From positions 64,613,633-64,677,632 of the forward strand of contig OX578280.1 in the NCBI GenBank assembly GCA_951217055.1: a DNA stretch of 64,000 bases, in the 5' to 3' direction. The translations under genes were made by a program, and so were the position numbers. The notes below the pieces were generated by a model, which did no database searches, was not told where the DNA came from, and saw only the letters and a program-made list of their open reading frames with translations. The stretch comes from Gerris lacustris (taxonomy: Eukaryota > Arthropoda > Insecta > Hemiptera > Gerridae). Positions 46,329-57,445 of this stretch are shown here, piece after piece (positions within the stretch are counted from its first letter, which is position 1; every line of letters starts with the position of its first letter).

Positions 46329-46908
46329 GGTTTCTGTACACTGAAGTTAAAATTATTAAGTGTAATATAATTACACTAATTCTAATAGTAATATTCTTTT
46401 TCTACTCTTCAAGAACTTTAAATTGATGTATATAACATGTTATGATAACTAAAACAATGTGTAGTCACCCGCCATATTGGCCGTAATTTTTTTATAATTG
46501 CAGATTCTTTTTCTACACTTCAAGACCTTTAAATTGATATATAACATGTCATAGTTACTAAGAACTTTTTTTAGTCACCCGCCATATTGGCCGCCATCTT
46601 AAAATATTACGTGTGAAATTTTAATAGTTGCATATTCTTTTTCTGCATTTCAAGACCTTTAAATTGATATATAACATGTCATAATGACTAAAAACTTTTT
46701 TTTAGTCACCCGCCATATTGGCCGCCATCTTGAAAATATTAAGTGTGAAAAATCCAAAATGTGTCCAGTTGTCTAAAATGCCGAGATGCACCTGTGTGCC
46801 AAATTTCATGGTCCTAGCTATTGTAGTTTATGAATTGAAACAAGCAACGGACAGACAGACAGACAGAGCCGTTATATAAGGTTTCTTTTTGTACTTTGTA
46901 CAGAAACC
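46329..46908. mobile_element. Element with 12-bp inverted ends and three internal tandem units
   Basis: GGTTTCTGTACA (46329-46340) is exactly inverted at 46897-46908. Inside are three direct repeats of 112-127 bp, each with ATTCTTTTTCT, TTTAAATTGAT and AGTCACCCGCCATATTGGCC (starting near 46391, 46505, 46630). A GACAGACAGACAGACAG run and GTGCCAAATTTCATGGTCC follow. No coding was seen. Confidence 0.72.
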
Positions 46909-46909
46909 T

Positions 46910-47189
46910 AAAAGTGTTATGTAACTGCTCCAGGAGTGTCAATGACTTTGGGAGACAAACACACAAACCGCTGGGACATATATGTAGGACAGACTATTGT
47001 TTAGAACAAAGGGGGTGCTAAAGTAAATAAGTGCCGTTGGGAGTTTGAAAATATTTATACACAGTTCTGACGCAATTTGAAAACAGCTTATTTTAAGACG
47101 TGGTAATTATAATGGCTGTCAAAGAAGGTTATGTTTGAACAGTCAATGTGTCAAGTTACCCAGGGGAGAAAATGAAACTGCGCGTGCCC
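46910..47189. other. Spacer, nothing recognised
   Basis: No frame or repeat boundary was seen. Confidence 0.4.
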
Positions 47190-47328
47190 TAATACGATCT
47201 CAATACAGTAAGGTGTTTACATGTAACTTTAATACGATAGATACAGACTTTTGCTGTATCTATCTTGAGATGAACTAGATTGAATACGGTGTGTTCACAT
47301 GGAAAGATCCAGTATTGAGATCGTTTTA
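47190..47328. mobile_element. Palindromic MITE
   Basis: The ends TAATACGATCTCAATACAG and TAAAACGATCTCAATACTGG are inverted copies. The centre AGATACAG...CTGTATCT forms a hairpin (about 47235-47265). The target duplication is not clear. Confidence 0.7.
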
Positions 47329-47329
47329 A

Positions 47330-47909
47330 ATACATCATGTAATGTTACTAATGTTAACCATAAAAAATTACTTTGCTTATTTTCATCCGACAGTTACAAA
47401 AACTGCATTTAGCAAAAATTAACATTTTTTACACTTACTTTAATTACCCGCAGTTGAAATCTATTAAGTAATATAATAGAATAATAATATGTTAAAGGAA
47501 ATATCTGGTTGAAAATGGCTGAAGAAACTGGGTGAAAATCAAGGGAAAGTTTAAAGACAGCTTGGAGTGGTTGGAAAGTTTCGAGAGGTAAAGATAAGCT
47601 GTTGGGTTGGGAAACTGTCAGGTCGTCAAGTCTGTTCTTAGTCACAGTGAACTGTACCTCTCTTTATAATTTATCAGCTGACAGCCCAGATGTTTAAACC
47701 TTCTTCATTCAAAGCTGAAATGAAATTTAAACTGACAATTCAACGAAGAATATAGTCAAATACGGATATTACTTGTCGTCACAACAATTAATTTAATAAA
47801 ATGATTAATTAATTAAGGCGATCTTTCATTGTTAAGATTCGCACCATGATTATCTGAGAGTCAGTATGGCACTTGTATGGTATATTAAAAAATGGACTTA
47901 GGAAAAAAG

Positions 47910-47910
<1 letters not shown>
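47330..47910. other. Spacer, nothing recognised
   Basis: The 78-codon minus-strand frame (47409-47645) has no known motif. Confidence 0.4.
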
Positions 47911-47911
<1 letters not shown>

Positions 47912-47942
<31 letters not shown>

Positions 47943-48073
47943 GGCTGTTCCGAATAACACATCATTAGGTTATTACAGGTCGGAGGAACGGACACTTTAC
48001 AATTCATCTTCTCAATGTAATTTATCAGTGTAAAATATATCTCATCCTTCTGGGGTTCGAACCAGAATCTGAA
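47912..48073 (-). mobile_element. Possible SINE 3' portion (B-box and poly(A))
   Basis: On the minus strand, GGTTCGAACCCCAGAAGG (a B-box-like word) is followed by about 120 bp of body and a run of about 30 A (47912-47942 read as T on the plus strand). No A-box half is visible, so it would be 5'-truncated. The B-box word is partly palindromic and could be coincidence. Confidence 0.4.
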
Positions 48074-48074
48074 C

Positions 48075-48425
48075 CAGCTATATGATCATTCTGAAGAACA
48101 AACAACATTTCTTTTTTCTCTGTTTTCAAAAGTTTCCAAGACAGAAATCTGTATTAGATATCGAGGAACATTTTTAGTCTGACTGTCGTTCAATTTTTGT
48201 GAACCCCTTATTAGCCCATTAAGTTAAACTCCCTATAATTTAAAACCTTCTGCTCCAATTTGTTTCTCTTATACATGCACACAAACATACATTCATTTAC
48301 ACCTATATCTTCAAAAGTACTCCTCGATTTTTAAGAAATTTAGACGGTTTGTCGAAAGCAGCCTGAATATAGCCTCCAGATTAATTTCAACCACCTACGC
48401 ACATTAAATATTGCCAAATTCATAC
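48075..48425 (+). repeat. Dispersed repeat module B fragment
   Basis: CAGCTATATGATCATTCTGA, ATGCACACAAACATACATTC, GGTTTGTCGAAAGCAGCC and CCAGATTAATTTCAACCACC match 39785-40150 in order with point differences. Confidence 0.7.
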
Positions 48426-48579
48426 TTTTAGTAGTGAAGAAATACTAAACAAAAGGGTAATATTTCTCAACAGAGTGGGACTCCTTTAGACTACCCAATA
48501 AAACACCACCCCCTGCTCCAAGACACTAGCCCGGGACCGTTTAGCACATTGCATCAGGCTAGGTCTTATAATGCGGCCA

Positions 48580-49260
48580 TTAAGGTACCTCCAAATTTAT
48601 TCCGGGAAACAGGTTAGTTTGTCGCCTCGCATCCTCCCAGTGCTTTGCCCGGATCACCTGTGTGACATACCTGGAGATCAGGTCCCATCTGTTGTGCCTC
48701 TAAGCATGATGGCAACAAAGTTATCGGGCGAAAGCAGCCCTACACTTTCCTTGACCTGTCCTCTCCACTGGGCCCAACGACTACAGAAAAGATTGCATGC
48801 ACGGCGTCGTCCGTTTCATTTCCGCAGCAGAGGCAACACCTTCCCATTTTGTGGAGATAGGACCGAAAGCATCCGTGCCCACTCATGAACTGGGTCAGAT
48901 AATAATTAACCTCAGTCAGTTGTGGAATCAGCCTGGCCGTCCAGCTTCCCCTTGTCTCGTGCTCCCACGTCTCCTGCCACTTCCTTAGGGTAATGACTCT
49001 TTCCTCTCGGCTAGCCCTTACACGTCCATCCTCGGCTTTCCGATGTACACCGCGTTTCGTTCCATCGCTTGGAGCCATATGGCTGCTATAAGAAGGACAG
49101 CCGGTTCCGAGACAGTGCGGTAAGCGCTGATGACTCTCAGGGCTGCTCTCCTCTGGACCGACGAGAGTCGGCACCGTACAGAAGGACGGACTCGACGGAC
49201 GGTCATAAGGAAATTGGACAACAATGGGTTGTAAAAGCATTGCATTAATAAAGGCGGCCA
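48580..49260 (-). pseudogene. R1/Jockey-like LINE ORF2 C-terminal relic
   Basis: Minus-strand segments in family order: RAALRVISAYRTVSEPAVLL with IAAIWLQAMERNAVY (frame to 49018); then ASREERVITLRKWQETWEHE, TRGSWTARLIPQ and EVNYYLTQFMSGHGCFRSYL in a second frame; then a CCHC-like zinc knuckle (CLCCGNETDDAVHAIFSC); then SRWAQWRGQV and ISRYVTQVIRAKHWEDARRQ in further frames to about 48580. The Y-TQ--SGHG-F--YL block and the zinc knuckle mark the region after reverse transcriptase in R1-type LINEs. Frameshifts near 49018, 48765 and 48682 make it a pseudogene. The catalytic domain lies upstream and is absent. Confidence 0.85.
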
Positions 49261-49261
49261 T

Positions 49262-50319
49262 AGTTACTGTCCGACTTTATGCATCACCCACTCGACAAAG
49301 GAAAATTGAAGAAGGAAGCGCCTTCCCAATTGCATTATCCCTTATCGGGATGATGCAATAAACGTGACTGAAGGAATCCACGGGAGAATAGTATAATCTA
49401 CGTTCTAGAACACCACTATAAATTCCCCAATCTTTATGCCAGTCATCAGTTTATCTCGTTGTTGGTTTGTGTTAACATCACGATGCACCACTCCCCTCAA
49501 GATGCTACCAGTAGTGGAAGCAAATCGTTGGACTTTAAACCCTTTGTGATGCGGTTTTTTTTAGTGGAAAACCAAGTTAATCATTGTATTTTATTTCTCT
49601 CTATTTATGCTAGTTTCGCTATAACATCCGTCACAACTTAGGATTTATATATATATTTTCAAACAGATAATAAATCTTCCTCTCTAACTCTATATTTAGA
49701 ATTTTGCGGCTTCACCGCAAAGATCCAGGACTCACTGGTATCACAGCCGTTCATATTCCAGGTGGCGGGAATTTTTATTTAAATTCTTTCCCTTCTCTTT
49801 AATAATAGTTATAATATTGGATTTTTTAAAAAAAATCTCGCAAATCAATTAGAAAAAGTATACAGTTATAAAATTAAAGAACATAGATTAAAATGTGATG
49901 AATTATCTATAGTAATGTCAACAGTGCACATTCATTTTAATTTAACTAAGGCAAGCAAATTTATTAAATATCGCTGCCTCTAAAATACTAAATATGGTTA
50001 AAGATTTATTACATAGTTTACTATCACATCTGTACATGTATAGAACTGCTTGCCAAACTATAAAACCTTGCTGATATAAGGTTAGGGGGGGGGGGGGGGG
50101 GTGAAATTTATTGTAAAGCAACTCGTTCATTCTAGAGAGATTATCAAGTAGGGTATTGAGTTTGGAAATTTTACAGCAGTAAAAGTTTTTCCGTATTTTA
50201 TAGCTAATGTTTAACAAGAGATTATATACTTTGTTTCCTTTAAATAAAAATTTAAAAAACATAAACTTTGTTATTTATAAGCTGTGTTAGTTAACTTATT
50301 TTAATCTAAGACATTATCT
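49262..50319. other. Spacer; one G-tract
   Basis: No conserved frame was seen. A G run of about 18 lies at 50084-50101. 49270-49400 could be more of the decayed LINE but shows no recognisable motif. Confidence 0.45.
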
Positions 50320-50430
<111 letters not shown>

Positions 50431-50780
50431 GTATAAAAAGAATAGTGTGTTTGTTCATTCGTTTATTGAACAAATCTAAAGATTTTTTAAGTTTGATTAA
50501 ATTTGGTCCATTTTGACCTTACAAAAAGATAATTTCAAAAAATAGGAAAACAAAATATCGGACGCAAGATATCTTGAAAGTTTTCCTTACAAAATAATTC
50601 CAAAATGGCGACAGATTTTAAGTTGAAATATGGAGGAATTATTTATCTTATAGAAAGGAATAATTGATAAGAATTTCAGCTAATGTTCAAAAGTCGATAT
50701 TTTCAAAATGGCAGCATTTTTTTTTTTAATTAATTAATGAATCTGCAAAATTTTCAAGTTCATATTTTTGTTTAAAATAG

Positions 50781-50942
50781 TTATTTATGCACCTAGGGAG
50801 TAAAGTAAGCCATTATTCCCTGAGCGAAAAAGTTGGTTCTTGAGGCGAAGCCGAAGAAACCATGGTCCCCAAATCCCGAGGCGCAGCCGAGGGAGATAAT
50901 TATCGCGAGGGGAATAATGGCACTTTACTCACGAGGTAAATA
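50781..50942. mobile_element. Palindromic MITE-like element
   Basis: TATTTATGCACCTAGGGAGT and the following AAAGTAAGCCATTATTCCC are inverted at the right as the complement of GTATTTACCTCGTGAGTAAA, then GTGCCATTATTCCC. The core repeats GAGGCGNAGCCGA words. It directly abuts the next inverted-end element. Confidence 0.7.
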
Positions 50943-50944
50943 CA

Positions 50945-51380
50945 ATATTTTATCTCCAGTAGGAAGAAAATACACATTTTCGTCTATTGCACAGTTTTTA
51001 TTTATTATTTTAATAAATAACAATAATTATTAGCACTTTTAATAGCAGATATAAGAGATTCAATATTAAAAACAAATAAGAATTGGAATTAAACTCAAAT
51101 AGAAGGCTATTTAGATGCAGGTTATAAACAAAGATAAACATGGTCAAAAAAGCGCAGTGCCGCCAACCTGATTTCAACAACTTCATTACATTAGCCATTC
51201 ATTTTCTACTATTTATAAAATAATTAAGTTGCAATCTTTACTTTTTTGCCATACTTTAATTTTTCGCCCTACTTTTACTTTTTCTCCCTACTTTTTGAGA
51301 TCAGGGATGAAAAGACCTGTTTTAGTCCTAAACTAATTAAAAATCATAACTTTTTTTTCCCTACTGGAGATAAAAGTATT
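50945..51380. mobile_element. Element with ATTTTATCTCCAGTAGG inverted ends
   Basis: ATTTTATCTCCAGTAGGAAG near 50947 is inverted near 51360-51380 (ACTTTTATCTCCAGTAGGGA on the other strand). No coding frame with a motif was seen. Confidence 0.62.
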
Positions 51381-51384
51381 TCGA

Positions 51385-52150
51385 AACCCACTAATATACT
51401 ACTTGACGTATTATATACTAAGAACACCTGGTTTAATACGTTGTTGTCTCGTTATCATAAATAATTTCTAGTAGATTTGAAAATATTCCAGATGCCAAAA
51501 TCAAAATAATAATCAAGCTTTTCCCATATGTATCTTTAAAATCTACCTTACAGATGTTTCATTCTTCTCCTCTTTCTATTTCTACATCTCATTTTTTGTC
51601 GTAAAAGAAATCTGGATGATATATAGTCAAAATTGTCAAACCAATATTAGAACAAATAAAAATTGTACAAAACCACGATCTTCAGGTGTTCTCCATATGT
51701 TTACTTTCAATTGTAAATCAAAGATTCAAATCATTCCGATAAAAAGGACACGTACAACAACTGCAAATTTTAGTGACACAAGAAAGTTATTTGGAAAATC
51801 CCTGGATTTTATTCTCACTTGCCCACAATCACGTACGTATGTAGATCAACCGCACATTTTCAACAATCATGAGACAATACCGTGAAAAACATCGACAGAC
51901 CGTTTTTCATTTTGTCGGACAATTTTAGCCATACTGCAGGACAAGTTAAGCAATACCGTGAATACATTCTGCACGTACCAACTCGAAGCTACGTTAGGTA
52001 AAATTTCCGATATACGTTATGCAGGTGTATGTTATGGACCCGATGTGGCTTCATACGTTAGTCCGATTCTATTGCTACAACTTTAAGAACTAAAAGACGA
52101 GTTTAATGTCTTTTTCATTTAAAAAAAAAAAAAAATCAAATGTTATTAAA
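51385..52150. other. Spacer, no gene recognised
   Basis: An 89-codon plus-strand frame (51616-51885) has mixed composition but no recognised domain. I cannot exclude a lone exon, but nothing supports one. Confidence 0.4.
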
Positions 52151-52883
52151 CTAGGCATCGCGTGGCTCTATCATTGAAGCGAGCGTATTGCAATAAAATA
52201 CTGAATATTGAAATTTGTTAAGCATGATGAATGTCATAGTTGAAGATAAGTGGAAGAGGGTAGTAAGGGGTAGAGTGGGGGTACTCGGTACAAAGCTTTA
52301 CTTCATAAGAATCTTAACCACCCGTAATAGCTTTTAAACTAATATTATAAATGTATTACTTCATTACTCAAATACTATTGCTTGTATCAAGTTGAAATTT
52401 CACATACGTGTTTCAATTGTACTTTAGACGATGTACATGAAGTTTTATTAATATCGTTACGTTAGAACGTAAGATATCGGTAAAAAGGTTGTTTTCTCTA
52501 TTTTAAACGTTTAGGTCCGCTTTAATAGTTTTAGCGATCTTTATTAATTCATAGCAGTGTCGTTGTTGGTTTTACTAAAAAATGTTATTTGAAAAAAATG
52601 TTCGTCTCATCGATTAGGTGATGATAGAATTTTTTCCCGTCCTGAAATTCCAATTTTAAATTTGATGCTCACGTTTACGCGAGCATTGCGCGCGAACTCT
52701 TGGACGCATCACGCTGTCCAACTAACTTAGCCTGAGTATTAGTAAGAGGATCATGTATACCAAATTTCAACTAAATCCGTTAACTTTTACTCAAGTTATC
52801 GTCACACGCGTAAACGTTACTGACAGACAGACAAGATGCATATTTCGTTGAATGTAAGAAGCTCGCTTACGCTCGCTTCAATT
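52151..52883 (+). repeat. Direct duplication, copy 1
   Basis: It runs from CTAGGCATCGCGTGGCTCTA to AAGCTCGCTTACGCTCGCTT and is about 95% similar to 53079-53850. The ends carry ATTGAAGCGAGCGTA in inverted orientation, so each copy is itself a short-inverted-end element. The internal part is the reverse complement of part of 12810-13130. Confidence 0.85.
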
Positions 52884-53078
52884 AAAAAAGTTGAGTTTTA
52901 TTAATAAATGCATGCTTCAAATTTATATTATAATCGAGCATATTGATATAAAAAGACGTCTCTTTTCTATAAGCTAGACATTTTTATCTCAATGGAAACT
53001 CTATAAATAATTAGGATTACTATATGAGTACTTAGGACAGTTAAAAATAATTGCTATACTGTAGCTAAGCCATAATAA
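52884..53078. other. Spacer between duplicates
   Basis: 195 bp of AT-rich sequence with no feature. Confidence 0.5.
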
Positions 53079-53850
53079 CTAGGCATCGCGTGGCTCTATC
53101 ATTGAAGCGAGCGTATTGCAATAAAATACTGAATATTAAAATTTGTTAAGGATGATGAATGTCATAGTTGAAGATAAGTGGAAGAGGGTAGTGTGAGGTA
53201 GAGTGGGGGTACTCGGTACAAAGCTTTACTTCCTAACAAACCTTCACACAACACGATTATAAGATTCTTAACCACCCGTCATAGCTTTTAAACTAATATT
53301 ATAAATGTATCACTTCATTACTCAAATACTACTGCTTGTATCAAGTTGAAATTTTACATACTTGTTTCAATTGCACTTTAGACGATGTATATAAAGTTTT
53401 ATTAAAATCGTTACGTTAGAACGTAAGATATCGGCAAAAAGGTTGTTTTCTATATTTTAAACGTTTAGGTCTCCTTTTAATAGTTTTAGCGATCTTTATT
53501 AATTCATAGCAGTGTCGTTGTTGGTTTTACTGAAAAATGATGTTTGAAAAAAATGTTCGTCTCATCGAATAGGTGATGAAATAATTTTTTCCTGTCCTGA
53601 AATTCCAATTTTAAATTTGAAGCTCGCGTTTACGCGAGCATTGCGCGCGAACTCTTGGACGGATCACGCTGTCCAACGAACTTAGCCTGAGTATTAGTTA
53701 GAGAATCATGTATACCAAATTTCAACTAAATCGGTCAACTTTTACTCAAGTTATCGTCACACGCGTAAACGTTACTGACAGACAGACAGACAGACAGACA
53801 AGATGCATATTTCGTTGAATGTAAGAAGCTCGCTTACGCTCGCTTCAATT
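53079..53850 (+). repeat. Direct duplication, copy 2
   Basis: It starts and ends as copy 1. It has about 33 extra bases (CTAACAAACCTTCACACAAC and following, near 53233-53265) and a longer GACAGACAGACAGACAGACA run. Because copy 1 lacks these, the two arrived or diverged separately rather than by a very recent duplication. Confidence 0.85.
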
Positions 53851-54760
53851 ACTTTATTTGTTAGAAAATTTGATCTGTCTGTTCCGTGAATAACACTGAA
53901 TTTAGTTTAGTGGACTCTAAACAATGAAAAAAAAAAAAAAAATAACAATCGCAAAGAATGTGTGAATATATTATGAAAATTGTAATGAAGTATTATAAAT
54001 CACATGCTGTACATCTTCTTCTTTTTGGATCCAAAGTGTCTATCGAAACCTAGATTCACAACGGATTGAATACCATTTAGATACAGATACGATACACTTA
54101 ATTCTGGGATCGTATATGGATTGAGTTTCATGGAACCTCCTGAACTGCTTCCTGAACTCGAACCTGACATGCGCAGTGTATGGGTGTGAGCGCGATGGGC
54201 TACTTTTGACAAACCAACCAAATTTCTTCAAAATCAGATAAGTACATTTAAAGAAATAGTTGTTAACTGCGGTAACACTGTATTTCCATATTTTTACCTT
54301 TCTTTTATTTTTTATGTGAAAACTTGACTTACATGACTTATATTAAAAATACACTTAAGATTATGTACAAGCGCAAGGAAGAAATTTGAAATTAATCTGC
54401 GATCAACAATTAATTATGACTTACTACTTACAATTATGACGTACAACAATTACTTATGGTGTTTCAAAAATATGTTGACGGACAGACCGACAGACAGAGC
54501 ACGAGACCAAAAATACTCTCTGATGTCTGAAATGGATTGCTGTCAAGTAATTTTTATATTCGGAAACAAAAAAAAATTGTTTTTCAGAATGATCATAACG
54601 TGTCACAGTGCTAGCTGAGTGTTTGCCCATGTGAAAAAATGCCATGAAAATAAGTTCAATCGTGCTGCTGCTACAGTAGTTCAGCCTTAGCGGCAATAGG
54701 AATAACGCATCCCGTAGCGACCACTCTGGAGCAACTCTTTACTCTTCTCAGTGGCTCATA
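53851..54760. other. Spacer with one unexplained short frame
   Basis: A minus-strand frame ending at 54000 includes MSGSSSGSSSGGSMKLNPY, then TIPELSVSYLYLNG and a basic end (GSKKKKMYSM). It is not recognised. The upstream edge (54190-54240) is a fragment of dispersed module B (GATGGGCTACTTTTGACAAA), so the frame may be a repeat artefact. Confidence 0.3.
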
Positions 54761-54764
54761 TTTT

Positions 54765-55210
54765 ACGACTTTGGTAGTATTCATACTACGGAACGATTAA
54801 ATTTTAATTTAAATCAAATTATAATTATTATTAACTACGGGAAACAGACAGAGAAAAATAGACTCCAGCGCGGGGATTTGAACCACCGGCCTCGATATTT
54901 CCAATAAAGCGCTCTAACCAACTAAGCTACGCAGGAGAATGAGTTTCTCTGACGTTAATGATACCTTGACCCGAATTTAAAGCTTTCAATTTTTCCACAA
55001 GTCTGAGAAGTCAACATTAATGACAAAGAACTAGACCGAGAAATAACGCTTATAATTATAAAGTACCCAATTAGTACCTGTACCTCGTACAATCAATTAG
55101 AAATTCATATTTTACGATTTTGGTAGTATTCATACTACGGAACGATTAAATTTTAATTTAAATCCAATTATAATTATTATTAACTACGGGAAACAGACAG
55201 AGAAAAAAAA
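54765..55210 (-). repeat. tRNA-like 350-bp repeat, tandem arrangement
   Basis: GGTAGTATTCATACTACGGA occurs at 54771 and 55121, 350 bp apart. Between them, in order, are the tail (TTAACTACGGGAAACAGACA), the tRNA-like core (54863-54937, minus strand), the leader (GAGTTTCTCTGACGTTAATG to ATTCATATTTTACGATTTTG), and then the second tail, ending in an A run (55204-55218). So one full unit plus one extra tail is present, as a tandem array or a unit with direct terminal repeats would leave. Confidence 0.85.
54863..54937 (-). repeat. tRNA-like core, minus strand
   Basis: Read on the minus strand: CTCCTGCGTAGCTTAGTTGG, TTAGAGCGCTTTATTGGAAA, B-box GGTTCAAATCC, end CCGCGCTGGAG. The acceptor pairs 7 of 8, the D-arm is good, and the anticodon stem pairs about 3 of 5, with GGA in the anticodon position. 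It is the same family as 42937-43009 with complementary decay: here the acceptor is better and the anticodon stem worse. Confidence 0.7.
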
Positions 55211-55245
55211 AAAAAAAATCTTCTCTCTTCTCATAATGTAACTAC

Positions 55246-56499
55246 TAGGGATGGGCGGAACGGAACGTAACTATAAAAATAACTAGTTCCAGTGTTGGAA
55301 CGGTTCCAATCGTTCCAAGATTTCATGGAACTACGTTATTTTTGGAACGACTTTGAAGTTTTTATTTTACTGTCGAGTTTCATTTAGTTAATAAATTTTT
55401 ATTGTTTGAATTCGATACAAATATTTTACCACCATTTTACAAAAAAATAATATCTTTTAAAAATTATCGAGCAAAATAATACCAAACGTAACTGATTAAA
55501 GAGGAAACGGAAACGAGAAAACAGTAACGAAACTAAACAACTAACTTAAAGGGAACGTTAAAAAATCGTTTCTCTTGGAACGAAACTAATGATCTTCGTT
55601 CCAAGCGCCAATACGTAACGTGTAACGTAACTGAAAAGACGAAACGGGAACGAGATAACGTAACGAAACTGTAACTCGGAGGGAACGTAAAAGATTCGTT
55701 TCGCGAGGAACGAAAACTATAGTTTCGTTCCAAGTTCCAGTTCCAGCCAAGCTGGAACGTAACGTGTGTGTCTTATGTTATCTTGTATAGTAGAGTAGAG
55801 TAATGGAGTGGGGATGAGAGCTCGAGTCTCGGAATCAATCCAGTTATAGTGAAGCGTTATCTTTTTCTCTTTCAGAGACATTGATGCCTCTTTGCCGCTT
55901 TTTTTTCTTTTAGGTCCATAGTCAACTTCCTCTTGTCACTTTCGCCCTTCGCCACTCGTTTCGTTTTTTTAGTTTTGTTTTCCGCTTTAGTAAATAGTTA
56001 GTAAAAATACGAAATAAACAGGTGAAATTTAATTTGTTTTTTGTTTAGTTTTAGGATCTCGTTATGGAAAGAACATATTCTAGTATTTAAAAATATTATT
56101 TATACTGGTATAAAATATAATTTTAAGTAGTTACCATTATGTTGTATCATAAACATTTTTATTATACTGTTTACTTGGTTGCAATTAAAATATCACTATA
56201 AAAAATATCAGATAAAAAGATAAATAAAGAGATCTTAATAATATTATTATAAAGTTTGTATTTAATTTCAACTTTTCATCGTCAGCGTCAGTGAAGAGTG
56301 GAACTATTTAATAAAGAAACGAAACTTATTGTAGAACGAACATGGACTAGACTCAGGAACACGTGAAGTATAAGAGAAACTGTTTCTTTGGAACATAAAC
56401 TGATACGTTCCAAAAATAACTAGTTCCTGGAACTAGTTATTGGTTTGGAACGAAACGTTGTAACTCGTTCCACTCATGGAACCGTTCTTCCCATCCCTA
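55246..56499. mobile_element. hAT-type element, exact 8-bp target duplication
   Basis: The ends TAGGGATGGGCGGAACGG and TAGGGATGGGAAGAACGG (read inward) are inverted. GTAACTAC flanks both sides exactly (55238-55245 and 56500-56507). The subterminal parts are built of many GGAACG / CGTTCC words in both orientations, with AACTAGTTCC palindromes near 55280 and 56415-56440, which look like repeated transposase sites. No transposase remains; the 66-codon minus-strand frame at 55533 is made of these repeats. Confidence 0.94.
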
Positions 56500-56507
56500 G
56501 TAACTAC

Positions 56508-57443
56508 CATTATATAATATTCGTTCCCTTTTATGTTTAACCTGCGCCGTTTTAGTGATCTCTTAGCTGAATGAGAACTTGTAATAAAAAGTCAATTAAT
56601 ATATCCATTGCCAGAATTAATTTTGTAAACGGTTCAATATCCCTGCATGAATTCCTAACAAGTTATTAGGTTGAAATAAATAAAATAAAGTAAATGTCCG
56701 AAAGGTTTAAAACGAATATGGCTAAGTTATTAAGGGTTGATGCCTTCAACCTTGGTTTTCAACATGAGGGCAAATCCTTTACCACGTGTTTCAAGACCAA
56801 AACAAAAGCAATTATTACAATAGAGCTTTTGGCCCATAACCCTCTAAGCTAAAGCAACCCAATCCAAGGTCCATGAATATTTAAACAATCCCTAAAAGGT
56901 TTCCAATTCATAACCTATTCATACTATTTTCCGAGAGGAGGTTAGCAGTGAACCATGAAATATTGTAACCTTTCCTATTCTTCATATCTTATCTTATCTT
57001 TGTCTGGTTCAAATTCCCCTCTTGTGTTTTAACATTGATAATTTTATTTATTCATTTTGTATAATATATATCCTCAATATACTAAACGCTATTATTGTTC
57101 TACATTTAAATTAAATCTGTGATTAAAATTTATCCATTTAAATAATATAATAGTAGTTTAAAAGGATCAAACACTATTATTAGATAAACTCAAGATGTTT
57201 ACTCAATAATTTATTTAACTATTTAATTAAGGAATTACAATTAATAGAAGATTATTTTAAAATAATTAAATTTGAAGGAACCAATGAAGATGCGGCAGTT
57301 AGTTACAAAGATGCTCTAATTTGTTTTAAAAAAGTATTCAAAGATTTTTTTGAACTTTTCAGAATCCGGTTATAGAGAAAATTACAAATTTAGCCATATA
57401 AAAAACACTTATAATCCCATTTGTAAGCTTCAGCAGCGAAGTA
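56508..57443. other. Spacer, no gene recognised
   Basis: AT-rich. No inverted ends or conserved frames were found. Confidence 0.45.
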
Positions 57444-57445
57444 TA

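Noticed and set aside
52151..53850. Solo pair of LTRs flanking a deleted element
   Set aside because: The direct repeats lack TG...CA ends, have inverted words at their own ends, and only 195 bp lie between them with no primer-binding or polypurine features.
54765..55210. Retrozyme-type (hammerhead) repeat, suggested by the 350-bp periodicity
   Set aside because: I could not find the CTGATGA and GAAA core words of a hammerhead in the correct arrangement.
55533..55733. 66-codon Arg/Ser-rich minus-strand protein
   Set aside because: Made of repeated CGTTCC words in the hAT subterminal region.
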